Of a stretch of 64,000 bases of DNA, positions 25,492-34,779 are shown in pieces. The DNA is from Pedobacter namyangjuensis (GTDB taxonomy: Bacteria > Bacteroidota > Bacteroidia > Sphingobacteriales > Sphingobacteriaceae), in NCBI RefSeq assembly GCF_003313325.1, contig NZ_QMHQ01000002.1, forward strand, positions 558,001-622,000, in the 5' to 3' direction. The notes under the pieces are model-generated. The model was not told where the DNA came from. It was given only the letters and a program-made list of their open reading frames with translations, and ran no database searches. Numbering within the stretch: the first letter of the stretch is position 1; each line of letters starts with the position of its first letter. The position numbers and the translations under genes were made by a program.

Positions 25492-28227
25492 TTAGTATCT
25501 CGTGTAAAAACCTTTACGCTTACTCAATTTAAGATCTTGTAATACAGAAGCTTTTACTTTTATATCGATTGAGTAACTTTGGTAAGCGCCGAACGGAACC
25601 CAATTTGCACTTAAATCCCAACAGTGTAAATCTCTGTAAATTGCAAATGATGTCGGCGAAATCTGATTTCTGGTAAAATCGTAGCCAGAGTTAAATTGAA
25701 CTTTCCATTTTGGCGTTAAATTAAAATCGCCATTAAAGTTTAAACTATTACTTATAGATCTGGTTTCTCTTCTGCCTAAAGCATTATTGTAGCTAAAACT
25801 ATAAGATAAAGAAATATTCCAAGGGATGTTAAAATCTACGAAGGCATTAGGATCTCGACTTACTGCATTTAATGCATCAATTTGCTCTTGCGTTCTACCA
25901 GCAATATTTTGATTTTGGTTTTGACCTTTCAACACATCCATATTCTCATTTCGGCTTTTTAAAGCCTCTGGATTCAAACTATAGTCGGTAGAAAAAGTAA
26001 ATGAAGTTAAACGAGGCAATCTTCCATCCCTAAAAACCAAGCGATCTGTTTCTTGATATTGGGTTGAGATAACTTGCCCCAAACTATTTTTATTTTCAAC
26101 TAATTCAACTGTGTAAGGGTTAAACAATCCGCTGAAGTTAAATCCTAATTTATCTGTAAACTGAGAACGTCCAGAGAAATTAATTGGCGCAAGTTTTTTA
26201 TTATCAATGGCAGCAAAATTATACGAACTAGAAAAAGTTAAACCTTGAATGATCGGAATTTTCTTCTCTCCAGTTCCTGTGGTATCTTTTTTAGAAAGAA
26301 CTTTTAACTCCACATTATTATCTACCGAAAAACCAATAGCAGCCTGCCTTCCAGCACCTGGGCCGCCGAATAGAGATCCTTCAAAAATAGAATATCGCTC
26401 ACGCTGGCCGGTGAAACTGTTTACAACATAACCAGAACCGTTAAACTCCGTTGGTACAGATTGCCCTGGTCTTAAGTCGTTGGTATAATATTGTAGATCT
26501 TTGTAATAACTTCTTTGAGAAAAATCTGGGCGATAGTTAAAACTAATATTTGGCGTTAAAACGTGCCTAATGGCTTTTATGTTACCAATGGGTTTTGCAA
26601 ATTCTTTTTTTGCATACAATTTGGTTGACATACCCATACTTAAATTATATTCGCCTACACGTTTAAAACCATTTACAGTATCAATTGCAGTAGTATAAGA
26701 ACCATTATCTTCTAATAATGCTCTTTTATTAATGGTTTGCAGGTACCATTTTTCCGAATAGTTTGCGGTGGCATTAAAATTTAAATATTGCAGTACGTTA
26801 AAAGGCAAACTGATTGGTATATTATGTTGCATACCGTTTACAAAACGGTTTAATCCATTTTTATCAAAAAGCTGATCCTCTGTGGTGTTTACTCGGTTAC
26901 TCGCCTCCATACTATAGCCCATGGTTAGCTTTTGATACCATTTTTGCTCGCCCACCCTGTCTTTTGGATCGAAAGGACTAATGGTCGACATATTTAAACT
27001 CACTTGTGGCAAGGTTAAACTAATGGTTTTGTTCTGCGTTTCTTGCGAGTGCGTTAAGGCGGATGTAAAATTGAATAATCCATCACCGAAAACTTTACCA
27101 TAAGAAATACTAGAACTCATGGTGTTACGGGCAATTTGATCAAAATCATTGGTTGCTCTTGCGCCTGTTACTCTGTAATAACTACTAGTACCTGCATTTA
27201 CTGAGGCGCTAAAGGTTGTTCCTGGTCTGGCTAATGGGTTTTGGCTGTGCGACCAGGCAATGTTAAAGGTTTTCTGCGGTTCGAATTCTGGTGTACCTTC
27301 CAAACCGTTTCTGGTGTTAGAATAAGCTAAATTAAAGTTGCCACCAAACTTATAGCGTTTTAAATAATTTGTGGCCAAACTCAAATCATAAGAACCATTG
27401 GTAAAAATGTTCCCTAACATTTTTGCGTCCCAATAATCGTTAAGCGCTAAGTAATATCCTCCATTTAATAATGCGAAACCTTTTGTTTGATCTTCTTGTG
27501 GCGTTGGCAAAATAATACCAGACGATTTTTTATTAGGCTTGGGAAAAAAAGCAAACGGAATGGCTATCGGCAAGGGAACTTGTTCAAACTCCATGTAAAC
27601 CGGCCCAGTAATAATTTGGTTTTCAGTTGCAATACCTTTAGTGATGTGAATACCATAGTGGTTATGCGGATGTGGCAAATTACAGGTACTGTAAGTGGTA
27701 CCCGATACGTGAAACTCGTTATCTGGTTGTACCTTTGTTTTTCCACCAGAGAAGAAACCACCTTCTTGTTCAGTTTGCACATTAAAAACCACACCTTGAC
27801 TAGTATTTGTATTATACGTTAAGGAATCGGCCATTGATGAACCTTCTGCGCCCATTTTAAAAATCGGACGACCAACATACTTTCCTTTTTCGTCTTTAGA
27901 ACCTTTGGCAAAAATCAAGTTATTTTTTGAGTCGTACCTAATGTAGTCAGCATCTAATTCAAATCCTTCGTAAATTACCCTTGCGTTTCCGTACAGATAA
28001 AGAATGCCATTTTTTCTATCAACTCTGGTAGAATCATCATAAGCATATTCCATCTTATCATTTAAGCCACCAGCTTTTCTCATTTTACGCGTCGTATCTC
28101 TCTTAACCGTATCTTGCTGTGGCTTCGTTTGCTGAAAGGCGAAATTAGAAGATGCACTTACTTTATTACCAACAGATGTTAGTAAAAGAGCGCAAAATAA
28201 AAAAATGATATCCCGTAAAAGTTTCAA
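25492..28227 (-). CDS. lptD: LPS assembly outer-membrane protein LptD (Bacteroidetes type)
   Basis: A 911-residue exported protein with a signal peptide (ending NKVSA, about residue 25). An OstA/LptD-type jellyroll region follows (NGILYLYGNARVIYEGFELD, FAKGSKDEKGKYVG), then a long region of alternating hydrophobic beta strands ending in KGFYTRY. The strands give the barrel that inserts lipopolysaccharide in the outer membrane. No LptE is nearby. The neighbours are an envelope block: two amidases and an MCE protein diverge from it on the plus strand. Confidence 0.85.
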   Translation of the reverse strand: MKLLRDIIFLFCALLLTSVGNKVSASSNFAFQQTKPQQDTVKRDTTRKMRKAGGLNDKMEYAYDDSTRVDRKNGILYLYGNARVIYEGFELDADYIRYDSKNNLIFAKGSKDEKGKYVGRPIFKMGAEGSSMADSLTYNTNTSQGVVFNVQTEQEGGFFSGGKTKVQPDNEFHVSGTTYSTCNLPHPHNHYGIHITKGIATENQIITGPVYMEFEQVPLPIAIPFAFFPKPNKKSSGIILPTPQEDQTKGFALLNGGYYLALNDYWDAKMLGNIFTNGSYDLSLATNYLKRYKFGGNFNLAYSNTRNGLEGTPEFEPQKTFNIAWSHSQNPLARPGTTFSASVNAGTSSYYRVTGARATNDFDQIARNTMSSSISYGKVFGDGLFNFTSALTHSQETQNKTISLTLPQVSLNMSTISPFDPKDRVGEQKWYQKLTMGYSMEASNRVNTTEDQLFDKNGLNRFVNGMQHNIPISLPFNVLQYLNFNATANYSEKWYLQTINKRALLEDNGSYTTAIDTVNGFKRVGEYNLSMGMSTKLYAKKEFAKPIGNIKAIRHVLTPNISFNYRPDFSQRSYYKDLQYYTNDLRPGQSVPTEFNGSGYVVNSFTGQRERYSIFEGSLFGGPGAGRQAAIGFSVDNNVELKVLSKKDTTGTGEKKIPIIQGLTFSSSYNFAAIDNKKLAPINFSGRSQFTDKLGFNFSGLFNPYTVELVENKNSLGQVISTQYQETDRLVFRDGRLPRLTSFTFSTDYSLNPEALKSRNENMDVLKGQNQNQNIAGRTQEQIDALNAVSRDPNAFVDFNIPWNISLSYSFSYNNALGRRETRSISNSLNFNGDFNLTPKWKVQFNSGYDFTRNQISPTSFAIYRDLHCWDLSANWVPFGAYQSYSIDIKVKASVLQDLKLSKRKGFYTRY

Positions 28228-28243
28228 TTTCGTGTGTGAATGT

Positions 28244-28251
28244 TATTTTTG
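28244..28251 (+). promoter_or_regulatory. Bacteroidetes -7 box (TATTTTTG) before the first amidase
   Basis: Exact TAnnTTTG match. A start near 28258 puts the 28284 ATG 26 bp downstream and excludes the 28236 ATG from the transcript, so it supports the shorter start. Confidence 0.55.
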
Positions 28252-28275
28252 CAATAATGTTTATCCCAAAACGTT

Positions 28276-28283
28276 CAAAATTA
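28276..28283 (-). promoter_or_regulatory. Possible -7 box (TAATTTTG) for lptD
   Basis: The minus strand reads TAATTTTG, an exact TAnnTTTG match, 48 bp before the lptD ATG at 28227. It lies inside the amidase leader, so the two divergent promoters would overlap. Confidence 0.35.
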
Positions 28284-29162
28284 ATGAAAAATATACCATT
28301 GCTTAGGTCAAATAGTATTTTGATGTTATTTATTTCTGCACTAATAACATTACTATCAGTAAATCAGTTAGTTGCGCAAGAATACAAAATTAAAACAATT
28401 GTAATAGATGCAGGTCATGGTGGCAAAGACGGCACAACTAGAGGTGCCTACTCTACCGAAAAAGAAGTTGCGCTCAGAACAGCATTGCGTTTAGGCAAGC
28501 TTATTGAAGAAAGCATGAAAGACGTTAAGGTTATTTACACACGTAATGATGACACGTTTGTTCCCTTATACGAGCGCATTGCAATTGCTAATAATGCAAA
28601 AGCAGATTTGTTTATTTCTATCCACTGCAACGACATGCCCGTTTATCCTACAAAATATATTAGCGGATATACGAAGAATAAAAAAGGCAAAAAAGTTCCT
28701 ATTTACAAAACTCGGTATGCAAAAAGTACTTCTACCAGAGGTGTAGAAACCTTTGTATCGGGTAGTGGCCGTTTAGATGAGCAAGACGAGTACATCAAAA
28801 GAGAAAATGCATCGATATTTCTGGAAGATAACTACAAGGAAAACTACGATGGTTTTGGTAAAGATGATGCAGAGAGCGCAATTATTTTATCATTAATGAA
28901 AAATACTTTTAGAACCCAAAGTTTAAAACTTGCCAAACTTGTTCAAGACGAATATGTAAAAGTTGGTCGCGTAAACCGTGGCGTGCAAGAAAAAAGCCTA
29001 GCGGTATTGGCTCGTGCAAGTATGCCAGCAATTTTAACCGAAATTGGCTTTTTAAGCAATCCGGCAGAAGAAGATTACATGAACTCTGAAGATGGGCAAA
29101 TAGAGATTACGCAATGTATCTTAAAGGCGATACAGAGTTATAAACAAAGCGTAGAAATCTAA
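28284..29162 (+). CDS. N-acetylmuramoyl-L-alanine amidase (amidase_3)
   Basis: Start placed at the ATG at 28284 (MKNIPLLRSNSILMLFIS). The in-frame ATGs at 28236 and 28257 lie at or before the predicted transcription start. The protein is 292 residues with an N-terminal hydrophobic signal or anchor. The zinc amidase domain has DAGHGGKDG, the Glu at EKEVALR, SIHCND and the C-terminal TEIGFLSNPAEE. It cleaves the amide bond between MurNAc and the stem peptide. An insertion rich in Lys/Tyr (about 110-140) is shared with the next gene, a tandem paralog. It likely acts in cell separation or turnover. Confidence 0.92.
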   Translation: MKNIPLLRSNSILMLFISALITLLSVNQLVAQEYKIKTIVIDAGHGGKDGTTRGAYSTEKEVALRTALRLGKLIEESMKDVKVIYTRNDDTFVPLYERIAIANNAKADLFISIHCNDMPVYPTKYISGYTKNKKGKKVPIYKTRYAKSTSTRGVETFVSGSGRLDEQDEYIKRENASIFLEDNYKENYDGFGKDDAESAIILSLMKNTFRTQSLKLAKLVQDEYVKVGRVNRGVQEKSLAVLARASMPAILTEIGFLSNPAEEDYMNSEDGQIEITQCILKAIQSYKQSVEI

Positions 29163-29178
29163 TTTAATATTATTATTA

Positions 29179-29186
29179 TAAATTTG
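29179..29186 (+). promoter_or_regulatory. Bacteroidetes -7 box (TAAATTTG) before the second amidase
   Basis: Exact TAnnTTTG match 17 bp before the ATG at 29203. The second amidase may thus have its own promoter as well as read-through. Confidence 0.5.
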
Positions 29187-29202
29187 CAGCAAACACACAA
29201 AA

Positions 29203-30042
29203 ATGCGATTTACAAAAACACTACTTTTCTTATCTATTTTAATCATCTCTCTAAGTTCAAGTAATGTAATTGCCCAAGGCTATAAAATTAAAACCATTGT
29301 AATAGATGCTGGCCATGGTGGCTTTAGATCTGGCGCTGCAGGTTCGTTTTCTTTAGAGAAAAATGTAGCCTTACAAGTAGCGTTAAGGCTGGGCAAAAAG
29401 TTTGAAGAAGAGCTGCCAAACATTAAAATAATACAAACCCGCAAAACAGATGTTGATGTAGATTGGTACCGCAGAGCGGAAATTGCGAATGAGGCAAAAG
29501 CGGATTTGTTTATTTCCATACACTGTAATTCCATGCCTGATAAAAGAGTACTTACTGGATACAAAACAGTAAAAGGCAAAAAAGTTGCGCAATACAAATA
29601 CGTTAAAAACAGTACAACCAGTGGCACAGAAACTTTTGTTGGTGCGTACAGACGCATCAACGAGATGGATGCTGGTTTGCGTGAAAATGAAGAAATTTTA
29701 CAAGACAAAGACTATAAAAAGAAAGGTACTTACGACCCAACTGATCCTGAGGAATTAATTATGTTATCTTTGTACCGTTCGCTTTATCGTACAAAAAGCT
29801 TATCGTTGGCTAAAATGATCCAAAAAAACTATACCGACGTAAACAAAAGGGTTAACAGAGGTGTTAAAGAACAAGGATTATTGATTTTGCAACGTGCTGC
29901 AATGCCTTCGGTGCTTACAGAAATCGGTTTCATTTCTAACCCTAGCGAAGAAGAATATATCAACTCGGCCGCGGGCCAGGACGAAATTGTAACAGCAATT
30001 GTTGATGCAGTAAAACAGTACAAAAAAGAAATTGAGAATTAA
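29203..30042 (+). CDS. N-acetylmuramoyl-L-alanine amidase (amidase_3), tandem paralog
   Basis: A 279-residue paralog of the preceding gene, with a signal peptide ending near NVIAQ (residue 25) and the same landmarks: DAGHGGFRSG, EKNVALQ, SIHCNS and TEIGFISNPSEE. The loop after SIHCN again holds a Lys/Tyr-rich insert (GYKTVKGKKVAQYKYVKN). It is followed 15 bp later by the MCE gene, an arrangement that suggests an operon linking peptidoglycan cleavage and lipid transport. Duplication is local and still easily recognised at protein level. Confidence 0.92.
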   Translation: MRFTKTLLFLSILIISLSSSNVIAQGYKIKTIVIDAGHGGFRSGAAGSFSLEKNVALQVALRLGKKFEEELPNIKIIQTRKTDVDVDWYRRAEIANEAKADLFISIHCNSMPDKRVLTGYKTVKGKKVAQYKYVKNSTTSGTETFVGAYRRINEMDAGLRENEEILQDKDYKKKGTYDPTDPEELIMLSLYRSLYRTKSLSLAKMIQKNYTDVNKRVNRGVKEQGLLILQRAAMPSVLTEIGFISNPSEEEYINSAAGQDEIVTAIVDAVKQYKKEIEN

Positions 30043-30057
30043 CAAACAACAAACTAC

Positions 30058-31011
30058 GTGAAAATAAAAAACGAAACTAAAGTAGGCGTATTAGCGGCTG
30101 CAGCAATTGCCTTATTAATTATTGGATATAATTTTTTGAAAGGTAATTCAATTTTTTCTAGCGAAACAGTTTTATATGCTAAATACACTCAGGTTGATGG
30201 TCTTACCGTATCAAAACCTGTATTAGTTAACGGTTTTCAAATTGGTAGAGTTGATAAGTTAGAATTACAACCTGATGGCACCATTATGGTTACCGTAAAA
30301 ATAAAATCAGAATATGCTATTCCAAAAAACACCATAGCTCGTTTAGAAAGCACCGATTTATTAGGCGGTAAGGCAATTGTAATGGTTTTAGGTAACAGTA
30401 CTGAAATAGCTGAAGATGGCTACGTATTAAATGCAAACGTAGAAAAGAGCTTAATGGAGTCTGTGCAACCGGTTCAGAAAAAAGCAGAGCTGATTATCAC
30501 CAAAATGGATTCGATTTTAACGAGTGTAAACTCTATTTTGAATCCTAACTTTCAGAAAAGCGTTGATAAAAGTTTTACAAGTATTGCTGCAACTTTAGGT
30601 TCATTAGAATCAACTTCTAAAAAGGTTGATGCTTTAGTAGGATCAGAAAGTGCTAAATTGTCTGGAATTTTATCTAACGTAGAAGCAATTACTGCAAACT
30701 TTAAAAGTAACGGCGCTAAGATTGATGCAGTTTTAACCAACCTAAACACCGTGTCTGATAAAGTTGCCGCGATAAACTTTAAAGAAACTATAGATAAAGC
30801 AAATGCAGCTATGTCTGATTTGCAAGCTAGTATGGCTGACTTAAAAGCTGGAAAAGGTTCTTTAGGAAAGCTTCTTAATGATGAAGAACTTTACAACAAC
30901 CTATCTAATGCTTCTAAAAATCTAGATGCGTTAATGATAGATTTAAAAGCTAATCCGAAGCGTTACGTACACTTCTCTGTATTTGGTGGAGGAAACAAAA
31001 AAGATAAATAA
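30058..31011 (+). CDS. MCE (MlaD) family protein
   Basis: A 317-residue MlaD-type protein that begins at GTG (30058), 15 bp after the amidase stop. A single N-terminal transmembrane helix (residues 11-28) is followed by the MCE domain (about 37-115: KYTQVDGLTVSKPVLVNGFQ, ESTDLLGGKAIV). A long helical or coiled region follows (140-310: GSLESTSKKVDALVGSESAK, DLQASMADLKAGKGS). MCE proteins form hexameric rings carrying lipids between inner and outer membranes. No MlaE/MlaF genes are in the window. Confidence 0.9.
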   Translation: MKIKNETKVGVLAAAAIALLIIGYNFLKGNSIFSSETVLYAKYTQVDGLTVSKPVLVNGFQIGRVDKLELQPDGTIMVTVKIKSEYAIPKNTIARLESTDLLGGKAIVMVLGNSTEIAEDGYVLNANVEKSLMESVQPVQKKAELIITKMDSILTSVNSILNPNFQKSVDKSFTSIAATLGSLESTSKKVDALVGSESAKLSGILSNVEAITANFKSNGAKIDAVLTNLNTVSDKVAAINFKETIDKANAAMSDLQASMADLKAGKGSLGKLLNDEELYNNLSNASKNLDALMIDLKANPKRYVHFSVFGGGNKKDK

Positions 31012-31030
31012 GCGGTCTATTAGACGACAT

Positions 31031-31067
31031 AAAAAAACCGATTAGAATTTCTAATCGGTTTTTTTAT
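31031..31067. terminator. Bidirectional terminator between MCE gene and rnz
   Basis: AAAAAAACCGATTAGAA (31031-31047) and TTCTAATCGGTTTTTTT are a near-perfect inverted repeat with a run of seven T on one side and seven A on the other. It serves the converging genes on both strands. Confidence 0.88.
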
Positions 31068-31083
31068 GACTGAATTATTTTTT

Positions 31084-31995
31084 TTAAAGCTGATAGGTAT
31101 TTCCTTCTATTGCAAGTTCGGTAGCCGAAAACTTAGATTTAGCTTCTTCTAGCAATTCGCCCAACGTTTTGTAGCGTGACGAAAAATGGCCAATCAACAA
31201 TTTCTTCGCCCCTACTATTTCTGCAACTTGTGCAGCTTGTAGCGCAGTTGTATGATGTGTTTCTTTAGCTCTATCTAACATATCGTGCAAGAAAGTTGCT
31301 TCGTGATAAAGTGTATCGCAACCTTTAATCGTATCGAAATACCGCTCGTCGTACAAAGTATCAGAGCAATAAGCATAAGCTTTAGGTTTAGCAGAATCTG
31401 TCGTATAATCCGTGTTTTTAATAACGGTTCCATCTGGCAAATCTAAGTCTACTCCTCGTTTTAATAGCGGATATAACTCAACAGGAATTTTATCCTGTTC
31501 CAGTTTATCAATTAACAATTTGCGCAAGCGCTTTTTTTCCGTAAACTTAAAACCTGTACAAGGAATACGGTGGTTTAAAACGATGGTTTCGACCTTTAAA
31601 TCATTATTTTCTAAAATAACTTCAGATTTCGTTGCATCGGTTGCAAAATAAATCAACTCGTACTTTAACGTAGTATCAGAATATTTAAACTGTAATTCTA
31701 ATATCTCCTTAATCGCCTCTGGTGCATAAATATACAAAGGCTTTATTCGACCGTTAAGGTGCATACTTGATAGCAAGCCGATCAAACCAAAATAATGGTC
31801 GCCATGCAAATGACTAATAAATATATAATCTATTTTAGACGCCTTAAGCCCAAATTTTAGAAGTTGTTGTTGCGTTCCTTCTGCGCAATCAATTAAATAA
31901 AATTTTTCGTTACAATTTAAAAGTTGCGCCGTAGGATTTCTGTTAAACATTGGGGTAGCAGAACTACTCCCTAAAATAGTAACTTCAAACGTCAT
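31084..31995 (-). CDS. rnz: Ribonuclease Z
   Basis: A 303-residue metallo-beta-lactamase-fold tRNA 3'-processing endonuclease. The zinc motif is ISHLHGDHYFGL (H62, H64, D66, H67). The opening (VTILGSSSATP) and NRNPTAQLL are the RNase Z signature. Other ligands appear in NHRIPCTGF, YCSDTLYDERYF and HEATFLHD, and the last His in LLIGHFSSRY. It cleaves tRNA precursors 3' of the discriminator. The STAS-domain gene ends 4 bp before its start, so the two are co-transcribed. Confidence 0.95.
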   Translation of the reverse strand: MTFEVTILGSSSATPMFNRNPTAQLLNCNEKFYLIDCAEGTQQQLLKFGLKASKIDYIFISHLHGDHYFGLIGLLSSMHLNGRIKPLYIYAPEAIKEILELQFKYSDTTLKYELIYFATDATKSEVILENNDLKVETIVLNHRIPCTGFKFTEKKRLRKLLIDKLEQDKIPVELYPLLKRGVDLDLPDGTVIKNTDYTTDSAKPKAYAYCSDTLYDERYFDTIKGCDTLYHEATFLHDMLDRAKETHHTTALQAAQVAEIVGAKKLLIGHFSSRYKTLGELLEEAKSKFSATELAIEGNTYQL

Positions 31996-31999
31996 TAAA

Positions 32000-32386
32000 T
32001 TAACCTTTATCTACACCGCCACGTAACTCTTTCTCTATTTCTTCCATAAAGATTAAATCCGTTGCCTCATCTAGCTTATTTACGAAAGTAACCGATTGAT
32101 GAAGGTTAGACATTTTTATGATGCTTGCTATAGCGTTTTTTACACAGCATACCACAAAAATTCCACCGGCACTTTTGCATAATCTGTCACCTACTAAAAG
32201 GCAACTTAAATCTTGAGAATCATTACACTCTTCAACTTCCGATAAATCTAATACAATGTTGCGGTAGCCCTCGGTATTTAACAAGATAAATTCCGATTTT
32301 AATGCCGGTGTATTATCGTTGGTAAACCTAGGTTCATCTAACTTTAAAACAACATATTTTTCGTGCTTATCTGTAGAAAACTTCAT
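32000..32386 (-). CDS. STAS-domain protein (anti-sigma factor antagonist-like)
   Basis: A 128-residue single-domain STAS protein (SpoIIAA-like fold): KYVVLKLDEPRFTNDNTPALK, then NIVLDLSEVEECNDSQDLSCLLV at the position of the phosphorylatable serine (S63/S67 region), and IFVVCCVKNAIASIIK. In SpoIIAA-type antagonists this serine is switched by a kinase. No RsbW-like kinase or sigma factor is in the window. It is immediately upstream of rnz with 4 bp spacing. Partner unknown. Confidence 0.82.
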   Translation of the reverse strand: MKFSTDKHEKYVVLKLDEPRFTNDNTPALKSEFILLNTEGYRNIVLDLSEVEECNDSQDLSCLLVGDRLCKSAGGIFVVCCVKNAIASIIKMSNLHQSVTFVNKLDEATDLIFMEEIEKELRGGVDKG

Positions 32387-32421
32387 AAATTTTATTTTTA
32401 TATAATTACTAAAGTAGCTAT

Positions 32422-33375
32422 TTACTTCGACAATAATTGGTCAATAGCTTTTAAAACATTGTTTTCTATCCTATCTGCAATACTTTCTGCTGGGTTTTTA
32501 ACAAATTTTTCGCCCGTAATTTGCTCATATAGTTCTATGTAACGTTCAGAAATTGAATCTACAATTTCTGCTGTCATTTCTGGCACAACCTGACCATCCT
32601 TACCTTGAAATCCATTTTCGATTAACCATTTACGCACAAACTCCTTCGACAGTTGTTTTTGAGGTTCTCCGGCATCCTGTCTTGCTTGGTAGCCTTCTGC
32701 GTAAAAATATCTAGAAGAATCTGGTGTATGAATTTCGTCGATTAGATAAATATCTTCTCCAACTTTACCAAATTCATATTTCGTATCTACCAAAATCAAA
32801 CCTCGCTCTGCGGCCATTTCAGTACCGCGTTTGTATAATGCCTGCGTATAAGCTTCCAATTTTTCATAATCAACCAAAGAAACAATTCCTTTAGCCAAAA
32901 TGTCTTCTTTAGAAATGTCTTCATCATGGCCAACCGCCGCTTTAGTTGTCGGCGTAATAATTGGCGTTGGCAATTTATCGTTTTCCTTTAATCCTTCTGG
33001 TAAAGCAACCCCACAAACACTACGTTTGCCCAAGCTATACTCCCTCGAAGCATGCCCGGCAAGGTAACCTCTAATTACCATCTCTACTTTAAATGGTTCA
33101 CAAATCCTACCAACAGTAACCATCTCATCTGGCGTAGCCAAAACCCAATTAGGTACAATATCTTTAGTTGCTGCCAAAAATTTAGCTGCAATTTGATTTA
33201 AAACTTGTCCTTTAAATGGAATAGCTTCTGGTAAAACAACATCAAATGCAGAGATTCTATCTGTTACCACCATTGCCATTAACTGATCGTCAATTGTATA
33301 CACATCGCGAACCTTACCTTTGTAAAAATTGCTTTGCTTTGGGAAATTAAAATTGGTTTCTTTTATTGCTTTCAT
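32422..33375 (-). CDS. purC: Phosphoribosylaminoimidazole-succinocarboxamide synthase
   Basis: SAICAR synthase of purine synthesis. Start set at the ATG at 33375 ([20 protein letters not shown]); the ATG at 33393 would add MYFYSL, which is not family-like. Motifs: [17 protein letters not shown] (nucleotide binding), [45 protein letters not shown] and [10 protein letters not shown]. It joins aspartate to CAIR using ATP. At 317 residues it is the longer bacterial and yeast-like type. No other purine genes are adjacent. Confidence 0.95.
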   Translation of the reverse strand: MKAIKETNFNFPKQSNFYKGKVRDVYTIDDQLMAMVVTDRISAFDVVLPEAIPFKGQVLNQIAAKFLAATKDIVPNWVLATPDEMVTVGRICEPFKVEMVIRGYLAGHASREYSLGKRSVCGVALPEGLKENDKLPTPIITPTTKAAVGHDEDISKEDILAKGIVSLVDYEKLEAYTQALYKRGTEMAAERGLILVDTKYEFGKVGEDIYLIDEIHTPDSSRYFYAEGYQARQDAGEPQKQLSKEFVRKWLIENGFQGKDGQVVPEMTAEIVDSISERYIELYEQITGEKFVKNPAESIADRIENNVLKAIDQLLSK

Positions 33376-33438
33376 GAGGCTATAAAAATACAATTTTTAA
33401 ATAAAAACCCTGTCGATTTTGATGCTACAGGGCTAAAA

Positions 33439-33717
33439 TTATTGTAAATTATTTAATATTCTTTCTAAACTAGCAGAAGAAATTATAGCAATCGGCTTAC
33501 CCTTAACTATGATTTCGATGGCATTGTTTATTTTCCGTAATTGCAGTCGACCTTTAAAAATTTTAATTTCCTCAGATACTAAAAACCTTGTTAAATTCTT
33601 AAGCGTCTCTTTTCTGCAAACCGATTCAAGCCCACCGTCCAAAACTACAATTCTAATTTTGCTACCAGAGGGCTCAAAAACCAATACATATTTACCGTTA
33701 AGGATGAGTTGTTGCAT
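33439..33717 (-). CDS. Small hypothetical protein between phoH and purC
   Basis: A 92-residue protein (MQQLILNGKYVLVFEPSGSK; then IRIVVLDGGLESVCRKETL and IEIIVKGKPIAIISSAS). I do not recognise it. Predicted structure is beta-rich with alternating hydrophobic residues and a charged middle (EEIKIFKGRLQLRK). It overlaps the stop of phoH by one base (33717), so it is translationally coupled to phoH. The position suggests an RNA- or stress-linked accessory, but that is only context. Confidence 0.7.
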   Translation of the reverse strand: MQQLILNGKYVLVFEPSGSKIRIVVLDGGLESVCRKETLKNLTRFLVSEEIKIFKGRLQLRKINNAIEIIVKGKPIAIISSASLERILNNLQ

Positions 33718-34676
33718 TACTGAATATCGCCATAAGCTTTTAAAATTGCTTTTACTAGCTTATGCCTAACTACGTCATCGCCACTTAGGTAAATAATGTC
33801 CACCCCTTTTATATCGCCTAAAATACGTAATGCGTTATGTAAACCAGATTGCGCTTTTTTGGGCAAATCTATCTGGGTAATATCGCCGGTTACTATAAAC
33901 TTAGCAGTTGGCCCCATTCGCGTTAAGAACATTTTCAGTTGCAAATCAGTAGAGTTCTGTGCCTCGTCTAAAATCACAAAACAATTATCTAATGTTCTTC
34001 CACGCATAAAAGCCAAAGGAGCAACCTCAATAGTTCTGTTTTCTAGATACAATTTCAGTTTATCTGGCGGAATCATATCGTCCAAAGCGTCATAAAGCGG
34101 ACGTAAATATGGATCAACTTTTTCCTTTAAATCACCGGGTAAAAAACCTAAGCTCTCTCCTGCCTCTACTGCAGGTCTGGTTAAAATGATACGTTTAATC
34201 TCTTTGTTTTTTAGCGCTCTAACTGCCAATGCTACTGCGGTATAAGTTTTTCCAGTTCCGGCAGGGCCGATGGCAAAGAGAATATCATTTTTACCAATAC
34301 TCTCAACCATTTTGCGTTGATTGGCTGTACGGGCTTTTATCATTAAGCCATGATTGCCGAATACAATCGTTTCTCCAGAATTTACTGGAGCCAAAGTTGC
34401 CTCTGTAGTTTCTGTAGATTTTTTCTTCGATCCAAGAATTGCTTCTACTTCGTTATGAGAAAGTGTTCTGTACTTTTCTAAATGAGCAATAAGGGCTTCA
34501 AACTTCGCTTCAAATGCTTTTAATTCAGCCTCATCACCTAAAGCTTTTACATCATTGCCTCGGGCAACAATCTTTAATTTAGGGAAAGCCGCTTTAATAA
34601 GCTCGTAATGTTCGTTGTTAGCACCCCAAAATTGTACTTGGTCTGTTGTTTCTAATGTTAGCTTTAGTTCGTTCAA
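33717..34676 (-). CDS. PhoH family ATPase/helicase-like protein
   Basis: A 319-residue PhoH-like protein with Walker A GPAGTGKT (137-144), Walker B FVILDEAQNST, and the arginine and sensor motifs GDITQIDLP and LTRPAVEAGESLGFLPGDL. An N-terminal region (1-110) precedes the P-loop domain. The family binds ATP and is associated with RNA metabolism and phosphate stress, with an unsettled activity. It is coupled to the small 33439-33717 gene. Confidence 0.93.
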   Translation of the reverse strand: MNELKLTLETTDQVQFWGANNEHYELIKAAFPKLKIVARGNDVKALGDEAELKAFEAKFEALIAHLEKYRTLSHNEVEAILGSKKKSTETTEATLAPVNSGETIVFGNHGLMIKARTANQRKMVESIGKNDILFAIGPAGTGKTYTAVALAVRALKNKEIKRIILTRPAVEAGESLGFLPGDLKEKVDPYLRPLYDALDDMIPPDKLKLYLENRTIEVAPLAFMRGRTLDNCFVILDEAQNSTDLQLKMFLTRMGPTAKFIVTGDITQIDLPKKAQSGLHNALRILGDIKGVDIIYLSGDDVVRHKLVKAILKAYGDIQ

Positions 34677-34779
34677 AATATTGTATTTTTAATTTTGGAG
34701 TGTATATTTCGATTTAAAAATTGAATATTTGTAGGCGATTTGCCTATACACAAGAATAAGAATAAATATTGAATTTTTA

